The notes: generated from the sequence alone by a model not told the origin. Numbered from the stretch's first letter, positions 35,680 to 49,318 are shown. The stretch: DNA of 64,000 nt from Sardina pilchardus (GCF_963854185.1 NC_085000.1:5611667-5675666), one strand, 5' to 3'. Numbers and translations are program-made.

Positions 35680-38600
35680 ATGATTAGCTCAGTGTGTGTT
35701 TCGTCTTACCGTGGGCGCAAGTCAGGCAACAAACCTCCGTCTAAAACATGTCTAAAGGAAGAGATGGCCAGGGGGGAAGACTCGGACAAAATCATCATAA
35801 ACGTTGGTGGCACGCGTCACGAAACCTACAAGAGCACCCTAAGACCTTGCCAGGCACCCGGCTGGCATGGTTGGCAGACCCAGACTCCCAGGTGAACTCG
35901 GACGGTGACACAGGGCCGAGGCTTTCTACAAATGAGTTATTTTTTGACCGACATCCAGGCATTTTTTCTTACGTTTTGAATTATTATAGGACTGGAAAGC
36001 TTCATTGTCCGGCAGATGTATGTGGCCCCTTGTTTGAAGAGGAGTTGGCGTTTTGGGGTATTGATGAGACGGACGTAGAGCCTTGTTGCTGGATGACATA
36101 TCGTCAGCACAGAGATGCAGAAGAAGCTCTCGAAATATTCGAACCTCCTGAACCAGACGACAACGAGGACGACAGAGAACCGTCCAGACGCTTCGGCATC
36201 GAAGACTGTCCTGATCGCTCCAGAGGATGCTGCGAGGTTTGGCAACCCAGAGTTTGGGCACTTTTCGATGACCCATATTCCTCGCGGGCCGCAAGAGTAA
36301 NNNNNNNNNNNNNNNNNNNNNNNNNNNNNNNNNNNNNNNNNNNNNNNNNNNNNNNNNNNNNNNNNNNNNNNNNNNNNNNNNNNNNNNNNNNNNNNNNNNN
36401 NNNNNNNNNNNNNNNNNNNNNNNNNNNNNNNNNNNNNNNNNNNNNNNNNNNNNNNNNNNNNNNNNNNNNNNNNNNNNNNNNNNNNNNNNNNNNNNNNNNN
36501 TCTGCAGTACTGATTTGCTCCACTTCTATTCGCTCACTTAAAGAACAAAAGCTAATCACATTTCCAGTTCGGCATGTCACTCATCATGACTAGCAAAACA
36601 GAAATCTTGCTCTCCTCTCTAACATGTCATCTCTAGATCATACAAGCTGATAGAGCCCTCTTTTCCTGCCTTTCACAATCCCCCTCTCCGCCCTCTCTCT
36701 TCACCGTCCGCTGTGCAGACACTGGTGGGGCGGGCTATGTGTTTGTGCTGTAGATCAGTCTCTCGATTTATCAGTGTCCTCACACCATACAAGACTAATT
36801 GCACCATTGCCTCTCAGTCAATCACCTCTTTCTCCCACCAGATGGGTTTGTCTTTCCTTAATTAATTTAGATGGGCATTCAGCGAATTGCTTTGACAGAA
36901 TGGAGAGGACTCAGGCCCTCTCCAGAAATCAGGTGGAAGTGCAGCGTGATCACATGAGTCAAGGTATCATTGAAAGACAGTTTTCAGGTAAAGTTGCATC
37001 AAAGCACTGGTGGTGAAATTTAGTGGAATGCATATAGAGTAGTTCACATTTGTTTTTCTGTCTGATTACAATTTGTTTATGTTTGTTTGTTTGTTTGTTT
37101 GTTTGTTATGGATGTACCATGCCACTGTATCATGTGAGACATCAGGGGCTATCAGAGCTCATTTTCGCCAGTGCATTTTCTCTAACAAGATCACCCACCT
37201 CAAAGGTTTTATAAATGCCAACCGTTCACAGCAGCAGTAGAAGGAGCATTTAGTAAACAACATCTGGACAAGTCTGATAGCTGTGTCACTGTAGATAACA
37301 GTGGAATAGTGGCACATGGCAGGAATGCTAGACGCGAAGACGCATGAAACATGTGGAATAAGCAGCATTGCTGGCCTCCATACTACTGTACGTGCATCTT
37401 AACTTAATGGCAGCCCCCTCACATTGCAGTTAGTTGTTTTCTCCGATGATTTTGTTTGACTGGCTGCTGCATGAGTATGAAAACATCCTAGGACAACAAT
37501 CTCACCTTTATTTTTTAAAATTACAGTGGCAGCGTGACAAATGTCGTGGACTATAATGGTCGTTCACACTGCAGTATTTGGCAGTGTGCTCTACTAGGCC
37601 TGGCTAAGGAGTGAATAATAGGCTTTTCCTGGCTAAACTATAATGTATGACATTTTCAGTTTAATGAAATTCATGAAAGGAAGATACATTGTGGTGAGAA
37701 TAAGATGTTCATAAAATATTCTGTGCATAAATTTATGATCAGCTACCTCTTTTAACAGAACAGCTACAGACCCCAGCCTTGCACTGTACCGGGTGGACAG
37801 AACGCGAGTGTTCTACCATCTGTGTAATGGTTAGTCACCCCTGATTTGTGTCCACTGTAATCTTTTTTATTTTAGAAAGCCTGGCATACTATTCTCCAAG
37901 GGCTCTTCAGAATAATGTGCTCTGAAGTCCTCCAACTGAACACATCCCTTTTAGCACCTGTGAGATTTTTTTCACAGTGTCTGAATCAACAATCTGGCCT
38001 CTGGTTCCTGGCTTGTGTTGTGTGGACATTAACAGGCTGAGCTGTGTAATGTTCTGACTGTTGGATGTGGATCAATCCTGTTAATCATGTTAATTTCTTG
38101 TCAGTGGTGAAGCTGCCTTGTTTCATATCAACTGTAATATCTGTCTGAGAATGAACATTTGCTTTTGATGTATGACTAACCTGTTCCTCTGCTGCAAGGC
38201 TGAAGCCATTTACAGGAGTTGTTTCTGAGATTGCCATTGCCTCTGAATCTTGTATTGCCTCTGAATGTTGTACCAATGACACAACAACTGTCCAGCACCA
38301 TTTCACATTCAACTCCTTCTGAGCCTTTTATTCAGACTCTAAATTAGTCCTCTAGTTTGTTCTAAGAGGCTGTTGCATTCATAAAATAGAGGCTGACCAC
38401 TTAATGATCTACTTATCAGACTATAAATGTGGCACCCTCGGTAGGGGAAGAGAGAGACTACGGCACCCCTGGGTTTAACTCTAGAGCACAGGGGAGCTCT
38501 AATAGCTAAAGAGTGTGTTCTTCTAAACGGACTAGATATCAGAACATATCTCATATACAAATAAATGTTTTTATTTCTTTTAGTTTAGCAGCAGGTAATC

Positions 38601-38758
38601 ATAAACGCAGACGACAAAAAAATGCCATAATGACTAACATTAATAACAACTAACACAGCCCACACGTTAATTACTATTACTCAGCCACAGAGCAGGAGAA
38701 CGCTAGTAACAGTCAAAGCTCTACTAGAAATAAGAAAACACAGAGAAGTACGTTGTTA

Positions 38759-38815
<57 letters not shown>

Positions 38816-41800
38816 CACCACAAGCCAAAAACAAACAGCGGTCAGTATGGACGTGCAGGAACAATAGATCACACTCCCAGGAAGCCAGCAGTCCTCCCTG
38901 TTAAGCTGCCCCGCTGCCCGATCCACCTCAAACACCGGCTCAGAACAGAGGAGAAACACTGTGCTTTCCCAGCCTGGCACGGCACACCTTGCCCCCGGAA
39001 CAGGTAGAGTAGGACCGAGCGGCCTCTTCCCACTCCCTTTCAATATCTATACACATCAGGTAAACCCAAGGAAGCCCCGCCCCTCCCCTTTCACAGCGCA
39101 ACATACAGTATGCACCAAGTCACCACTGGGTGTACAGGGATACCGTACCACATAAATAAATGATCCGATCATACTTTACACCAAAAAAATATTGTCTTTG
39201 GAAGATTTCAGAACTCACAGCAATCTTAACATTTATAGAAACAAAACACTGACACTGGACACTGAATCTATGATCATATTTATTATGACTGGCGCGCTAG
39301 CAAAGCGGCAGACATATACTGTAGATTAATTCAGAGTCTTAGTTCCTCTGGATTTCTTTTTCTTCAGTGAATTCAATGATTCCCAGGACACTAAAAGATC
39401 AGGTTGCACAAAACTTGGTGTTTTGTGCACCTCACAAGGATGACACAGGACCACTGCTTTTTGTTTTGATCTGTCTCCCACCCGCCGCACCAGGCCCCCT
39501 GAAAGGAAGGTAGTCCAGACACAGGTTGTTGTGAATATCTCGTGAGCCGTAGGGCCTGGATGACCAAATTAGTTTTGCATGTTGGTCTCTAGGGTCCATG
39601 ATGTCAACACACCCCATAATCATTCATTTGAGCTATAGCGCCACCTAGTTAGAAATGAAAAGGCAAAATGAGGCATTGTTATCACAGGTAGTGACTTGGC
39701 TGACAGGTTCAAAAGTGCATGATATTTGAAGTGTAGGATCATTGACATCCTCTTAATGCATGCATACGGTACACATGCACACACACAAGCACACACACAC
39801 ACACACACATAAACACACGCACACACATTCACACAAACAGGCACGTACGCACACACACACACACACATATAAACACATGCACGGAGTACAGAGGAGGGAT
39901 GGAGTACGAGATGGAGACAAATTTACAAGCTTGATTTGGTTTTGCAGAGAGAATGTGCAGGACTGGGTGACGGTCATATTTTATACCACTCTGCGGTACA
40001 TCTAGTTATTTATGCTGTCCATCAGTTCCACTAATATCAAAGTGTCTAACACAGTCACTCTCCACAGGCAGACCAACTGTTGATGTAGGCCGATCAGGTG
40101 GGATAGGGGATATCAGTAGGGGTCAGGGGCAGGGGGCTTCCGTCCCAGCGGGTGCTCTGATCAGGGGGGCAGTGGCGGAGCAGCTGGAGGTGAGGATCTC
40201 CAGAAAGAAGTTCCAGCTGTCTCAGCAGCTGCCAGCACGCAGCCAGAGGCCAGCTGTGCTCTCGCACCTCTGGAGGCCGGTACACTGATGTTTGTGTGAG
40301 TGAGCGTGTGTGTGTGTGTGTACCTGTCTCTGTCTGTCTGTCTTTGTGCATGTGCGTGTACGTATACGTGTGTGTGTGTATGTGTGTGTGTGTGTGTGCA
40401 ACTGTGTGTGTGTGTGTGTGTGGGTAGGTGCATGTTCTCAGGGCCGTTGGATCTGAAGGGAGCACACAGTGCTCTGAGCCTGGGGCCCCAAGTGCCCTGT
40501 TGCTTGGGGGAGACGCACGCTGTGTGGGACTGCAGCATGGCCCGCTGGAGTTGTTGTCAACGTTTAGTTTAGCTGTGTGGCAAACAAACAAACAAACAAA
40601 CAAATCAAAACAAACAAACAAAGATAATGACTGAATGCAGAAGTAAGGTTCATTTTTCAGTGTTGTCCACGTAAATTGACCATTAGTTTTGGGATAAAAC
40701 CCTAATGGTTGCAAGCAATGTGCAAAGGCTTGCCTGGCAAAGTGCAGCATCTGGCAGGCTTGATGACAATCTTCAAATTAAACAATATGTTGTACTTCTT
40801 CAGCATTCTTGATTACTGAGCCTGTGAAAAAATGCATACACAATCGGCTATACATGGAACTCTTATACTAACATCGCACATGTGAAACCATGTAAGCAAC
40901 AAAGAAATGAAATATGTGTGTGTTGTCTTTCCTCTTAGGGGACAGACGCACTTGCACCTTGTATTGTCATCACTCCTCTCTCTCTCGCTCACTCCCTCTC
41001 TCTCTCTCTCACAGGCACAGGCACATACACTATAACTCTCCTTCACTGTAAGCTGCAGTCGCATCCCTTTATGCTGACTGTATCACAGTAAGATCCCTAC
41101 CTCATCCTTTCATGAGCAGTCTGTTTCCCACTCTTCTGTATTCAAGCCACAGGCTCCCATTAGTCCCAGGGTGCTTTGGAAAAGATTCTCAGCGGATTGC
41201 GCGTCTGTTTAGTGCTGAGATAAACCATTTGGCATTTAGATAAACCAGTGGCTTATGGCTCCTTCTATGCCTTCAGCAGACAGTGTGAGGGCAAAATCGC
41301 AGGGTGATGTTTTCATTGGAGGGTCTTAGGTCAGTTTCCCTTCTAAGACCAAATGATTCAGGTTATAGAATAGATTCTATTCGTGAGCTATTAGGACTTC
41401 TGTAGTTATGAATTTTCTGAAGGGGGCTGGACTTTCCTGCAATATAAGGCAACATGTCCTGTATTTATCTAGAAAATTCATTTGAAAAGAGATTAGAATA
41501 CATTTTATTTGGTGGAGAGCTGGTCATGATAATTAAAGCTTTCAAAAAGCTCAAATAAAATTGGTATAAACATTACAAACAGGCATCAAGCAGAACCATA
41601 CTGCTCATCTTTTAAAAATACAGACATAAAGGCATGGTTTAATTACAATAGATTTTTCAAAACTTTCCAGTTTCAGACAGAAATCTAAAGCTTCAATTAC
41701 CCATTCTTGTCGAAGAAATAAAAACAGAGAGATGTTCAAATGGTGGATGATGGCTTCATGGACACATTTTAAGTCATGTCTTTTCTAAACAGGTCCAGCT

Positions 41801-43861
41801 CTTTTCTGTAAAAGTATTGTGTAGCACATAGACTTCTACAGTATATCACATCAGTATAAGAAGGGCATCAGTGAACTACTGCAATTTATCCATCACAACC
41901 ATTTCAGGTGCATTCCTAAATACTTCTAGTGACATTAGATGGCAATCCCAAGTGTATGGTCTTGGTCTGTGATCCACACAGGGCTGCTGCTGTGTGGCCA
42001 TGTGTCTGTGTAATTGGGGATGAGAATCGGCAGGTGGGAGGGGGCTGTGTTTGGAGGCTTTGTGGGACCACCCCAACACCTCTTGTCCACAATGCGTCTC
42101 GGGTCAGTCAGTCTGGTGAAGAACTCAGTGACTTTTGGGCTTGGCTCCCACTTCAAAGTTGCCTCACGAACAAAGTGATGGCTATTTATCTTTTTATGTG
42201 TGTGTACATTACAGGCACATATTCTTTTGGTGTTATTTAGCTGACACATAAGCATAAAATAACACTGTTATTCTGAAAATAGACACGCACACAATGTGCA
42301 TGCTCAATGTCAAGCTACTTTTGGGTGTGCGGCAGCAACACATTTAGGAGTGCACTCTGGAGACAATTCCTCCTATGCTGTAAATGGCGTTAGCCTCAGG
42401 CTTTGTTAATGTATCTGTTTTCTGTCTCAGCTTTGGAGAGGGAGGAGGCCATCTGTCAAGCGCAGAGGTAGCCTCGAATCATTAGCCGTGTTCAAGTTCA
42501 ACTCCAAATGACCTTTTGCAGCAACGAGAGGTGCCGGTGGCAGCAGGGGCGGGGATGCAAACGCTGCTATGAAGTTGTACACTCTCTACTTCCCGTAGTG
42601 TAGACTTGGCTAGACTTGACCATGTGACGAATCACGAGGCACGGACTCGCACGGACTCTTGTGGATATGGGGAGGCATCTAAACACCTGCACACACGTCA
42701 GGGATGTAAAAGCCAATTAGGGCAAAGACCTGACGTCATGAAGGCAGGGTCTAGGCTCCGCTGCTCTCCGCAGTACCTCCAGACCGGCTGCTCTTTTGCG
42801 GAGCAGCCGCCTGGCCACGCCTTGCTCCCGCGATAAGTTGAGGCCATGTGATACCGACTGCCGAGTCGAAAACACGCCCATCTAGACCATCGTGGACAGA
42901 TTTTTAACCACGTGCATCTTGTGCTGCGCAGTTTTTGTGCTGCGCAGCCAACTTGAACGCGCCTATTCTTCTCTCTGCATGTGCATGTGTCGCCGTGTTC
43001 CCGTTTACTGCCGAAAAAACACCCTGGAAAAGAGTCCCACAAATCATTGGGGCAGATGGTGACACCTCCCACAGTCAGCTGGTTATAATGGCGAAGGGAT
43101 GGAGGTTGTCAGACGGCAGACGGAGCTGACAGGTAGCAGCAGGCTGTGGGGAGAGCATCCAGGCGTGCTAGCAAGAGCTCCACAGACTGGATGGCTCTGG
43201 GGGGACCCAGGTGGATGCGGCAGGGGGTGCGGGGGTGAGAGACGTGGGATGCCAGTGGGCTGGTGGGTGAGAGACGCCAACGGGCTGGCACGGGAAGCAA
43301 ACGCAGTGGCACCTCACACAGCTGTCCTGCCGAATGCCCTTGTTTGTCAGGGCCTGCCCTCTGCTCTGTTACGCTGATGTGGCTGAGAGCCCTTCTTCCG
43401 TCTTGTGTGATTATTCATGAGTGGGCACAGATTAACAACAGCTGCATGTAGGCGCACATGGTAGTGTGTGTGTGTGTGTGTGTGAGTGTGAGAGAGAGAG
43501 AGAGAGGGGGGGAGGAGAGGGGGGAGTATACTGATCTACTGTGCAAGTCAGTCCATGTTTTTGTTATTGCTATGCAACCTGCCTTGCGAGCTTGTTAAAC
43601 AGAGTAAGCATCGCCATTTACTCACACATTTCACACTCTTAGAGGGTTTTCTCACTCATGTAAGAGTTTCCCCAGAGGCTTGATCCAAATGTCCTCTCCA
43701 TATTTCATAGTTCATTGGAGAAATGTATTTTAAGCTTGCAGTAACCTGAAACAAGTCTACTATATCAGTGTGTGCACAACTGAGTTTTTCTTTCATATAG
43801 CCAATATGTTTATCAAGTTATCTCACAGCCAATTAACATCCATAAAAAGGGTTTCATGCAT

Positions 43862-43919
<58 letters not shown>

Positions 43920-45092
43920 GAGCCTAAAATACCAATTTTAAGAATAATTTGAAACAGACACCCTGCTGTTATCCTCCAAGACCAAACAGCATTGCCTAGA
44001 GCACAGTCTTCATGTTCAAATACAGAGAAAAAAGCTAGCACTGTTCTAACATTTGAATTTCAATCAGGCAAGGTGTAATAATTAAATGCTCTTCTGAAAG
44101 GATGTCTCTCAAAGGGAAATAGGCTCATAGGTGTGTGGAATTATAAACACGTCTCAGGAGCAAAGAGATACATTTGAATCCTATTACATTGTCATTTGTT
44201 TTAATTAAGGTTGTGTGAATAATTAATTCTCCAATTCTAACACCACCCCAATGATTCTGTGGAACAGTAAACACAAAACCAGAACTGCAATATCGATGGT
44301 CCACTTGCAATCAACTGGATCATCGATCATTCAGAAAAATCATGATATTTTTGGGGCAGTAATGTGATTATCTGTTTCTGAAGAGAGTGAGACGCAGATA
44401 AATCAGCAATAAATTAATGAGAACATAATAAATGAAAGCAATAATAAATGAATATCAAACATTCCGTTGGCAGTGCATAAACATGAAAAACAAGTTTGTC
44501 TGTCTGTGTGTTTGTGTTGAAATAGTGTTGCTTTTGCTATGCATAATCTTAATGCTTATAAAGGAACAGCTATGTTATCAGAATTGTGCCCCGAGCCTGA
44601 ATGAACACATCATATTTGTGTGAAAATGTAGCCGTTTGTTTTGTGGGAAAAAAAGACTCGGCAGAAGACAGCCTTGCTGGATCAGATGGTGTTTGTCGAA
44701 ACCTGTACATGCCATGGAGACGTCAGCAGAAGCCCCTGCTGTCCAACCCAGTATTTATACAGCTGCAGCACTAGTAGCAGCAGACATGGAGATATCATCC
44801 TCCTGATATGGTCAATAGTGCATTGATGGATGCTTCTATTATCTCTTACAAGACAAACTCTGCCTCAGGTTGGCCTTGCATGGGATCAAATGAAGTGGTG
44901 GTCAGCTCTTCCCGTGTAGTGATTTTAGCTGAATAGAGATAGAGAAAGTTGAATGGACAGGTATTATATCAGCTGTCTCTGTCGATCTGTTATGCTAACC
45001 AATGGGCGTACTTCTCCTTATGCACCTCCCCTATTGGGAATGACCAGTATGGTTGTCATGGCTTCTCTTCTCTTCTCTCTCTCTCTCTCTTT

Positions 45093-45133
<41 letters not shown>

Positions 45134-48100
45134 CTTATCTCTCTCTCCCCCATGTCACTCCCACCCTTCTCTATTCCCCATGGCAGTTATCCCATAAATG
45201 TGCAGAATCCAGTTAGTATGAGCTAAATAACAGTAACAATGTTAACAGAACCTGCATGCAATATCTGCATGCTAATCTAGTTTGCCGTGTGTCTCCGCAT
45301 GTATGCTGTCATCTGTTTCCAGTGGGAAAGGGCCAGGTCCCTGCTCCCTTGTCAGCCATTAACATTTCTTGGGGCTTCTCTGTGTCGGTTATCTGGCACA
45401 ATTAGTGTTATTAAGGAGCCTAAAAAAGGAGAGGTTTAACTCAGCCTTTTACTCTTCCTGTGTGTTAGTCAGCACTGTTTGCACACAGAGCAGTGAAATG
45501 TGCAGCTACTGAAGACATTGGCAAGTATTGTAAACAAATGGAACCATGTTTTTGTCTCCCTATTCTCTTTTATATAATGTTAGACTCTTGTTTCAAAGTG
45601 AGCTGTCACACTTTGATGTTAGTTCATATGCTGTGGTTTCTATTTCATTATAAATAACAAAGCTAATGGTATCCTGAAGAGCACAGTAAAACCTACGCCT
45701 TCGTAACTCGCAGTTACAAGCATCTCATCTTTTTCTTGAAGTTTAATCATGGTGTATTTTGAATTCTTTAGACATGACACCAATCAAACATTTAAAAGGC
45801 ACATTTAACTTCTTAGTAGAATTAGCAAAAAATGCTTTTTAAAAAAAAACATATATATATATATATATATATATCCTTTCATCTTTATGTATAGGCCTAT
45901 TTGTTATTTCCATCATTAGATCATCCCAGAATCTGATTCTAATCTACAGAGGTTAGCACATACCTCTAATCCAGGTTTTCATTCAGAACAAATGCAGTGT
46001 TACTATGCAAGCCCCATATGGTACATACATTCCACATGCCCATGTCAGTCTGTAAATATGCACAACCTCTATTTCCATTTTTTTCTCCATTAAGCGTTTG
46101 CATAGTATGCAGTAGGAAGTACAGCATACATACCTTTAATAGAAATATGTCAACTATGCTATGTGCTATATGATAGTTTATCTAGTTTAGTTTGCATTAA
46201 TTTGCATTATGATAGATTAAATTAAATTATGATTAGGGACTCGGGAAATGGGAGTTATCTATATTATATCATGTATGCAGTAATTTATGTTTATTTCTGT
46301 TCCATTGTAAAGCTAATGTTTGTCTATTTGATTATTAATAATGCATGCCTATATCTAACAACAAGCTGGTGTGATATTTCATTGGAGCTAATGGCCGTCC
46401 GGCTGTATATACAGTAGCAGTCAGGACCTGGATCATCATTAAAGCGACACATGCTTTGCTCTGTTATGGATAATGGTTTGAAAGGCTATATTAAAGGCTC
46501 TGACCAGAATAACTCGGTCCTTTCCTACCAAGGGTTGCTGCAAATGACGTCTCTCATGAGCCATCAGTGCCCTTCACTGATAGCCTTAATTAGCTTAAAC
46601 AGGTAATTGCGAGAGTCGCTGGTGAGCAGTTCCCGTCGGAGATGAGCGCTCCGGGACTCATCCGCCGCGTGATCATTGGGATTTCACACTCTATCTGCTC
46701 TGACCCGCTGCTTGTGTGCCCCCGTGTGTGTTTTCCAGGGCGTCGCACTGGCCTCCCTCTTCTTCATCCTGGTGTCCATCACCACCTTCTGCCTGGAGAC
46801 CCACGAGGCCTTCAACTTACCCAAGACCCACCGGGAGAACGTGACGACGGGCAACGTCACCGTGGAGGTGGTCACCCACCAGATGATCACCACGCCGGGG
46901 CTGATCATGGTGGAGGGCGTGTGCGTGGTGTGGTTCACCTTCGAGTTCCTGGTGCGCGTGGTCTGCTGCCCCAACAAGCTCCTCTTCCTGAAGAACACGC
47001 TCAACCTCATTGACTTTGTGGCCATCCTGCCCTTCTACCTGGAGATGAGCCTGAGCGGCATCTCGTCCAAGGCGGCGTCCGACGTGCTGGGCTTCCTGCG
47101 CGTGGTGCGCTTCGTGCGCATCCTGCGCATCTTCAAGCTCACGCGCCACTTCGTGGGCCTGCGCGTCCTGGCCCACACGCTGCGCGCCAGCATCAACGAG
47201 TTCTGCCTGCTCATCATCTTCCTCGGCCTCGGCGTGCTCATCTTCGCCACCATGATCTACTACGCCGAGCGCATCGGCGCGCACCCGGGCGACCCGCGGG
47301 GCACCAACCACACGTGCTTCAAGAACATTCCCATCAGCTTCTGGTGGGCGGTGGTGACCATGACCACCCTGGGCTACGGGGACATGTATCCGAAGACGTG
47401 GCTGGGCATGATGGTGGGCGCTCTCTGTGCCCTCGCTGGCGTGCTGACCATCGCCATGCCCGTGCCTGTCATCGTCAACAACTTTGGGATGTACTACTCG
47501 CTGGCCATGGCCAAGCAGAAGCTGCCCAAGAAGAGGAAGAAGCACAATCCCAACCCGGATGTACCGACAGACTCGGCCTCGTTTGGGAAGTCCGACTGTA
47601 ACTCCCCTCCAGACAGCACGCAGAGCGATACGTTCCCTCTGGCTGCTGAGGAGAACAGTGGACGTAGCCGCTCAGGTAGGCAGAATGTATGGTAGAGGAA
47701 GATAAAGTCTAGTTCTCTCATATGACTTGTGTCAAGCAATGCCAATCAAGTTAGCCTCCCACTCAACCAATGGTTGCATTGCTATTATTTGGTTATACTT
47801 CAATTGAAGGTATCTACAGTACATGAGTGACATGACACTGTCATGATCTTGTCAAAAACATTAAACAAGTCAAAAACGTTTATGACATAACGTTGTCATG
47901 ACAATCTATAATGTCAGTCTACAATGTTAGTTTTTCTAAAATTATAGAAGACACCATCATGTGTATAAAACATACAAAAGTTTATTTTTTCAAACAATTT
48001 AGTACACTGTAGTACAGTTTACAGAATTCAGTACTATTCTGCCTATGTGAATATCAAAATAAAGAGCTTGCATGTAAACTATTAATGAAAATAAAACAAT

Positions 48101-48565
48101 ATTGTGTTTTTGAAGATCGATATAGTACTGCCAAATTAAATATTGCAATATCAGAATAGATTATTATCGATTTTTTCTTACAACCCAATTAGCACACCGA
48201 GTTATAGTTTGCGTTCTTATTTCTCTAATGCATTTATTTTATAGTATTTGCTAGAATAAAAGGCCTATACTAGCAATTTGCACATCTCAAGACATAGACA
48301 GAATGTCTCAACTTTTTCATGCATGCAACTCCTCCATGCACTTTTGGTCTATTTCTATTGGTCTCTTCAGACTCCAAGCAGAATGGGGATGCCAATGTAG
48401 CCCTGTCAGAGGAGGAGGAGTGCGGCCCGACTCAGCCCCTGTCCCCCAGCGAGAAGTGGACCCTGCGCCGCGCTCGCGCCCGCGACAAAACCAAGAAGGA
48501 GGCCGCCTGTTTCTTGCTCACCTCCGGCGACTTCACCTGTGCCACTGACACCACTGTCCGCACAG
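35680..48565 (+). CDS. kcnc4: voltage-gated potassium channel Kv3.4 (subfamily C member 4), incomplete model
   Basis: Kv3.4 is a fast, high-threshold A-type channel of neurons and muscle. Coding exons seen: 35680-36296, 46739-47675 and 48371-48565, with in-phase GT/AG junctions. The N-terminus MISSVCVSSYRGRKSGNKPP is the diagnostic Kv3.4 inactivation ball, with Cys6 and Ser8/9/15/21 retained. Exon 1 then gives the T1 domain (IIINVGGTRHETYKSTL; FFDRHPGIFSYVLNYYRTGK; CWMTYRQHRDAEEALEIFE). Exon 2 encodes S1 (ASLFFILVSITTFCLETHE) to S6, including the S4 sensor RVVRFVRILRIFKLTRH, the pore TMTTLGYGD, and PVPVIVNNFG. Exon 3 encodes the cytoplasmic tail (DSKQNGDANVALSEEEECG to ATDTTVRT). About 583 residues are recovered; human is 635. 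The last C-terminal exon, expected after the phase-1 donor at 48566, was not found before 64000. Exon 1 carries an apparent single-base deletion. ahcyl1 as upstream neighbour matches human 1p13. Confidence 0.95.
35842..35846 (+). other. one-base deletion (frameshift) in kcnc4 exon 1
   Basis: The frame from 35680 reads correctly to KSTLR and then runs into PCQAPGWHGWQ and a stop. The +1 frame takes over with LPGTRLAWLADPDSQ, the family's expected continuation. Human reads STLRTLPGTRLAWL at this place, so a single base is missing between AG (35842-35843) and ACC (35844-35846). The rest of the gene is perfectly conserved, so a sequencing or assembly error is more likely than a null allele. Confidence 0.85.
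36301..36500. other. assembly gap (200 N)
   Basis: Exactly 200 undetermined bases begin four bases after the kcnc4 exon 1 donor (GTAA at 36297-36300). The round number suggests a placeholder length. The true missing intron sequence may be of any size. Confidence 0.99.
37078..37107. repeat. (GTTT)n microsatellite
   Basis: About seven units of the tetranucleotide GTTT in kcnc4 intron 1. Confidence 0.9.
38760..38817. repeat. (CA)n microsatellite
   Basis: CA dinucleotides with one AA interruption. Confidence 0.95.
39779..39868. repeat. imperfect (CA)n tract
   Basis: CA-rich sequence broken by AAG, TAAA and TTCA interruptions, indicating an old, decaying microsatellite. Confidence 0.85.
40306..40421. 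repeat. compound (GT)n/(TCTG)n tract
   Basis: GT runs are interspersed with CTGT/TCTG units over about 115 bp. Confidence 0.85.
40579..40622. repeat. (CAAA)n microsatellite
   Basis: CAAA tetranucleotide units with one TCAA interruption. Confidence 0.9.
42731..42738. promoter_or_regulatory. consensus CRE palindrome TGACGTCA
   Basis: A full 8-bp CREB/ATF site inside kcnc4 intron 1. A single 8-mer can occur by chance, so function is speculative, although the surrounding 400 bp is richer in CpG than the rest of the intron. Confidence 0.25.
43865..43913. repeat. (CT)n microsatellite
   Basis: An uninterrupted CT run of almost 50 bp. Confidence 0.95.
45066..45147. repeat. (CT)n microsatellite, imperfect
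   Basis: CT dinucleotides with TTT interruptions. Confidence 0.93.
45850..45874. repeat. (AT)n microsatellite
   Basis: About twelve AT units following a poly-A run. Confidence 0.93.
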
Positions 48566-49278
48566 GTACCGGGAAAGGGGAGAGCAACGTATAGGACAGC
48601 CTCCTGTAGCTCCATGACCAATAGCACCAGGGGCAGTTCTACAGGCATCACGTGCCCTTTATGTAGACTCCAAGGCAGATTTCCACCCAGTTCCCTTTCG
48701 TCACCACCATCCCATCAATATCACTAAGTGTTTTATTGACTTGTATCGACCGTATGAGTAGAAAGAAATGTTAAGACTGCACTAGGTTTGAGAAATTGAG
48801 ATTTTTTATTTATGGATTCGTTTCAAATTGGGTATTTAAAGTTTAATCCCAGTTGGCTTTCTGATGTCAAGACAGTGAAGAGCACCACAGTACTTTAGAT
48901 TGAGTTATCAACAAGTAAGAAAACAATACTAAAAATCCCTCATTTGTCCATGACTTCATCATCATCGCTGCCTCTGTTTTCTAAATAACCCATTCTAGCA
49001 TTCAATAATGAGCATTTGCATTCTGTAATGAGCTTTGCCATACTTTACCTCATTTTCCACCTTGTGTGTCGCTCACGATATGATGGGAAGTGTTGAGGGG
49101 AAAAAAGGTTGACTCTCTGATGAACATCAGAGTGACAGCGAAGCGCAAAAGCATACCGTCACACTAGGAGACAAGTGGCTCAGCTGATTCTTCTCATTAT
49201 CCGCACTCCTCCGTCACAAATCTCTCTTTGCCTCAGCAACTTCTGTGTCAGCCCTGAGATTCCCCAAAGCTTTATTAC

Positions 49279-49279
<1 letters not shown>

Positions 49280-49316
<37 letters not shown>
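49280..49316. repeat. (GA)n microsatellite
   Basis: Uninterrupted GA dinucleotides. Confidence 0.95.

Positions 49317-49318
<2 letters not shown>

Larger units (their letters stand above)
36297..46738 (+). other. kcnc4 intron 1
   Basis: Apparent length is 10.4 kb, including the assembly gap. It contains many microsatellites (37078-37107, 38760-38817, 39779-39868, 40306-40421, 40579-40622, 43865-43913, 45066-45147, 45850-45874). It also holds a unit-repeat candidate around 39480-39640 and a consensus CRE palindrome at 42731-42738. I see no exon. The acceptor for exon 2 is TTTTCCAG ending at 46738. Confidence 0.7.

Noticed and set aside
46817..47545. 242-codon open frame on the minus strand
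   Set aside because: It is antisense to kcnc4 exon 2, and its openness is explained by that exon's extreme GC3. The product is His/Asp/Glu-rich with no family features.
48566..48594. Readthrough tail GTGKGESNV as the true end of Kv3.4
   Set aside because: The donor GTACCG matches the position of the conserved mammalian splice junction, so a further exon is more likely.
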